Source: Methanosarcinales archaeon (GTDB lineage Archaea > Halobacteriota > Methanosarcinia > Methanosarcinales > Methanosarcinaceae). From it: 6,343 bases of DNA. The translations under genes were made by a program, and so were the position numbers. The stretch lies in assembly GCA_012329085.1 (NCBI GenBank), contig JAAXQB010000368.1:1-6343 (forward strand), read 5' to 3'. Below the pieces are notes generated by a model that was given only the letters and a program-made list of their open reading frames with translations, searched no databases and was not told the origin of the DNA. Of this stretch, positions 5,861 to 6,343 are shown piece by piece (position 1 is the first letter of the stretch; each line of letters begins with the position of its first letter).

Positions 5861-6343
5861 ATGTGCGAAGTGATGAAAAATGAAGAATTTTATGATAAAT
5901 TGATTAAAGCTTTGAAAAGTGAAGATAAGATTTTTAAATTGGAGGGTGTGAGTGTTAGTGGAACTATTGAGATTAATGAAATTTATGAAAAGATTGAAAA
6001 TGATGATAATTTAAAACATTTAATTTTGATTGAAAATGATAAAAAAATTGTTTATCTTGATGTGAATATTGGAATTGAAAATGTGATATTTAATAATAAT
6101 GTTAAATTTTATGATGAAAATAATAAAATATGTGTGAAATTTAAAAATATTCAATTTCATGACACCATATTTAAAGAAATGGCTGATTTTAGTAGTTCAA
6201 CTTTTAAAGAAAATACTGATTTTCGGAGTTCAACTTTTGAAGGAGAGGCTGATTTTTCGAGTTCAATTTTTGAAGGAGAGGCTGATTTTTCGAGTTCAAT
6301 TTTTGAAGGAGAGGCTGATTTTTCGAGTTCAATTTTTGAAGGA
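5861..6343 (+). CDS. Pentapeptide-repeat protein, 5' part (runs off the right edge)
   Basis: The frame is open for 161 codons to the window edge with no stop. Residues 1-95 form a region rich in Asp, Glu, Lys and Asn that I do not recognise, with hydrophobic stretches such as HLILIEN and IVYLDVNIGI suggesting beta strands. From residue 96 the protein consists of 11-residue units of the F-x-x-x-A-D-F-S-x-x-x type (EADFSSSIFEG), matching the Pentapeptide_3 style of right-handed quadrilateral beta-helix. Six units are visible, at 6146-6178, 6179-6211, 6212-6244, 6245-6277, 6278-6310 and 6311-6343, becoming more regular to the right. No signal peptide is seen. ATG 5861 is chosen as the most upstream in-frame start; ATG 5873 is also possible. 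There is no clear Shine-Dalgarno site. The function of such proteins varies and cannot be assigned, and no link to the transporter is evident. Confidence 0.8.
   Translation, partial: MCEVMKNEEFYDKLIKALKSEDKIFKLEGVSVSGTIEINEIYEKIENDDNLKHLILIENDKKIVYLDVNIGIENVIFNNNVKFYDENNKICVKFKNIQFHDTIFKEMADFSSSTFKENTDFRSSTFEGEADFSSSIFEGEADFSSSIFEGEADFSSSIFEG
6245..6343 (+). repeat. Three identical 33-bp tandem repeats in the coding region
   Basis: The 33-nt units 6245-6277, 6278-6310 and 6311-6343 are identical, including at silent positions, and each encodes EADFSSSIFEG. The units to the left (6212-6244, 6179-6211, 6146-6178) are progressively diverged. The third copy ends exactly at the window edge, so the array probably continues. 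Confidence 0.95.

Noticed and set aside
5845..5883. 12-codon leader peptide (MDLIKYVRSDEK) overlapping the pentapeptide gene start
   Set aside because: It has no ribosome site, and ORFs this short are expected by chance; nothing indicates that it is translated.

Overview
The window is AT-rich DNA carrying one long plus-strand gene cluster (about 1 to 5369), a gene-poor and extremely AT-rich gap (5370 to 5860), and the 5' part of a pentapeptide-repeat gene that runs off the right edge. Frequent AGA for Arg, ATA for Ile, CTT/TTA for Leu and GGA for Gly, mostly weak or absent Shine-Dalgarno sites, a TATA-like box before the last gene and oligo-T runs as likely stops all suggest an AT-rich euryarchaeon, probably a methanogen. 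This is an inference: an AT-rich anaerobic bacterium (Firmicutes or Fusobacteria type) cannot be excluded from the sequence alone.

The cluster is a peptide/nickel-family (Opp/Dpp/Nik) ABC importer joined to two SAM-dependent methyltransferases. In order it holds a possible C-terminal tail of an upstream gene (3-53), methyltransferase 1 (66-797), methyltransferase 2 (835-1623), permease NikB-type (1636-2571), permease NikC-type (2575-3456), ATPase NikD/OppD-type (3469-4266) and ATPase NikE/OppF-type (4398-5369). Gaps are 3 to 37 nt, so the genes are probably co-transcribed. The exception is the 131-nt gap between the two ATPase genes, which holds four tandem 13-bp repeats and a perfect 8-bp stem-loop. 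All four membrane and ATPase parts are present and intact. The solute-binding protein is not in the window, unless the 16-codon tail at the left edge is its end.

The working model is an importer for nickel or a metal chelate (or a small peptide), with the two methyltransferases acting on the ligand or on something made from it. The sequence supports the linkage and the enzyme family; the substrate is unknown.

The gap after the cluster has three parts. A short island of roughly 39% GC (about 5423-5556) contains a 42-codon ORF of unknown meaning and a run of degenerate 10-nt repeats. A T9 tract and a T6 tract follow and may end transcription, with a perfect 10-bp inverted repeat (5590-5613) close behind. 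The rest is a stretch in which parts fall below 10% GC. The last gene starts near 5861. It has an N-terminal region of about 95 residues followed by 11-residue repeats, the last three of which are identical at the DNA level, so the array appears to have expanded recently.
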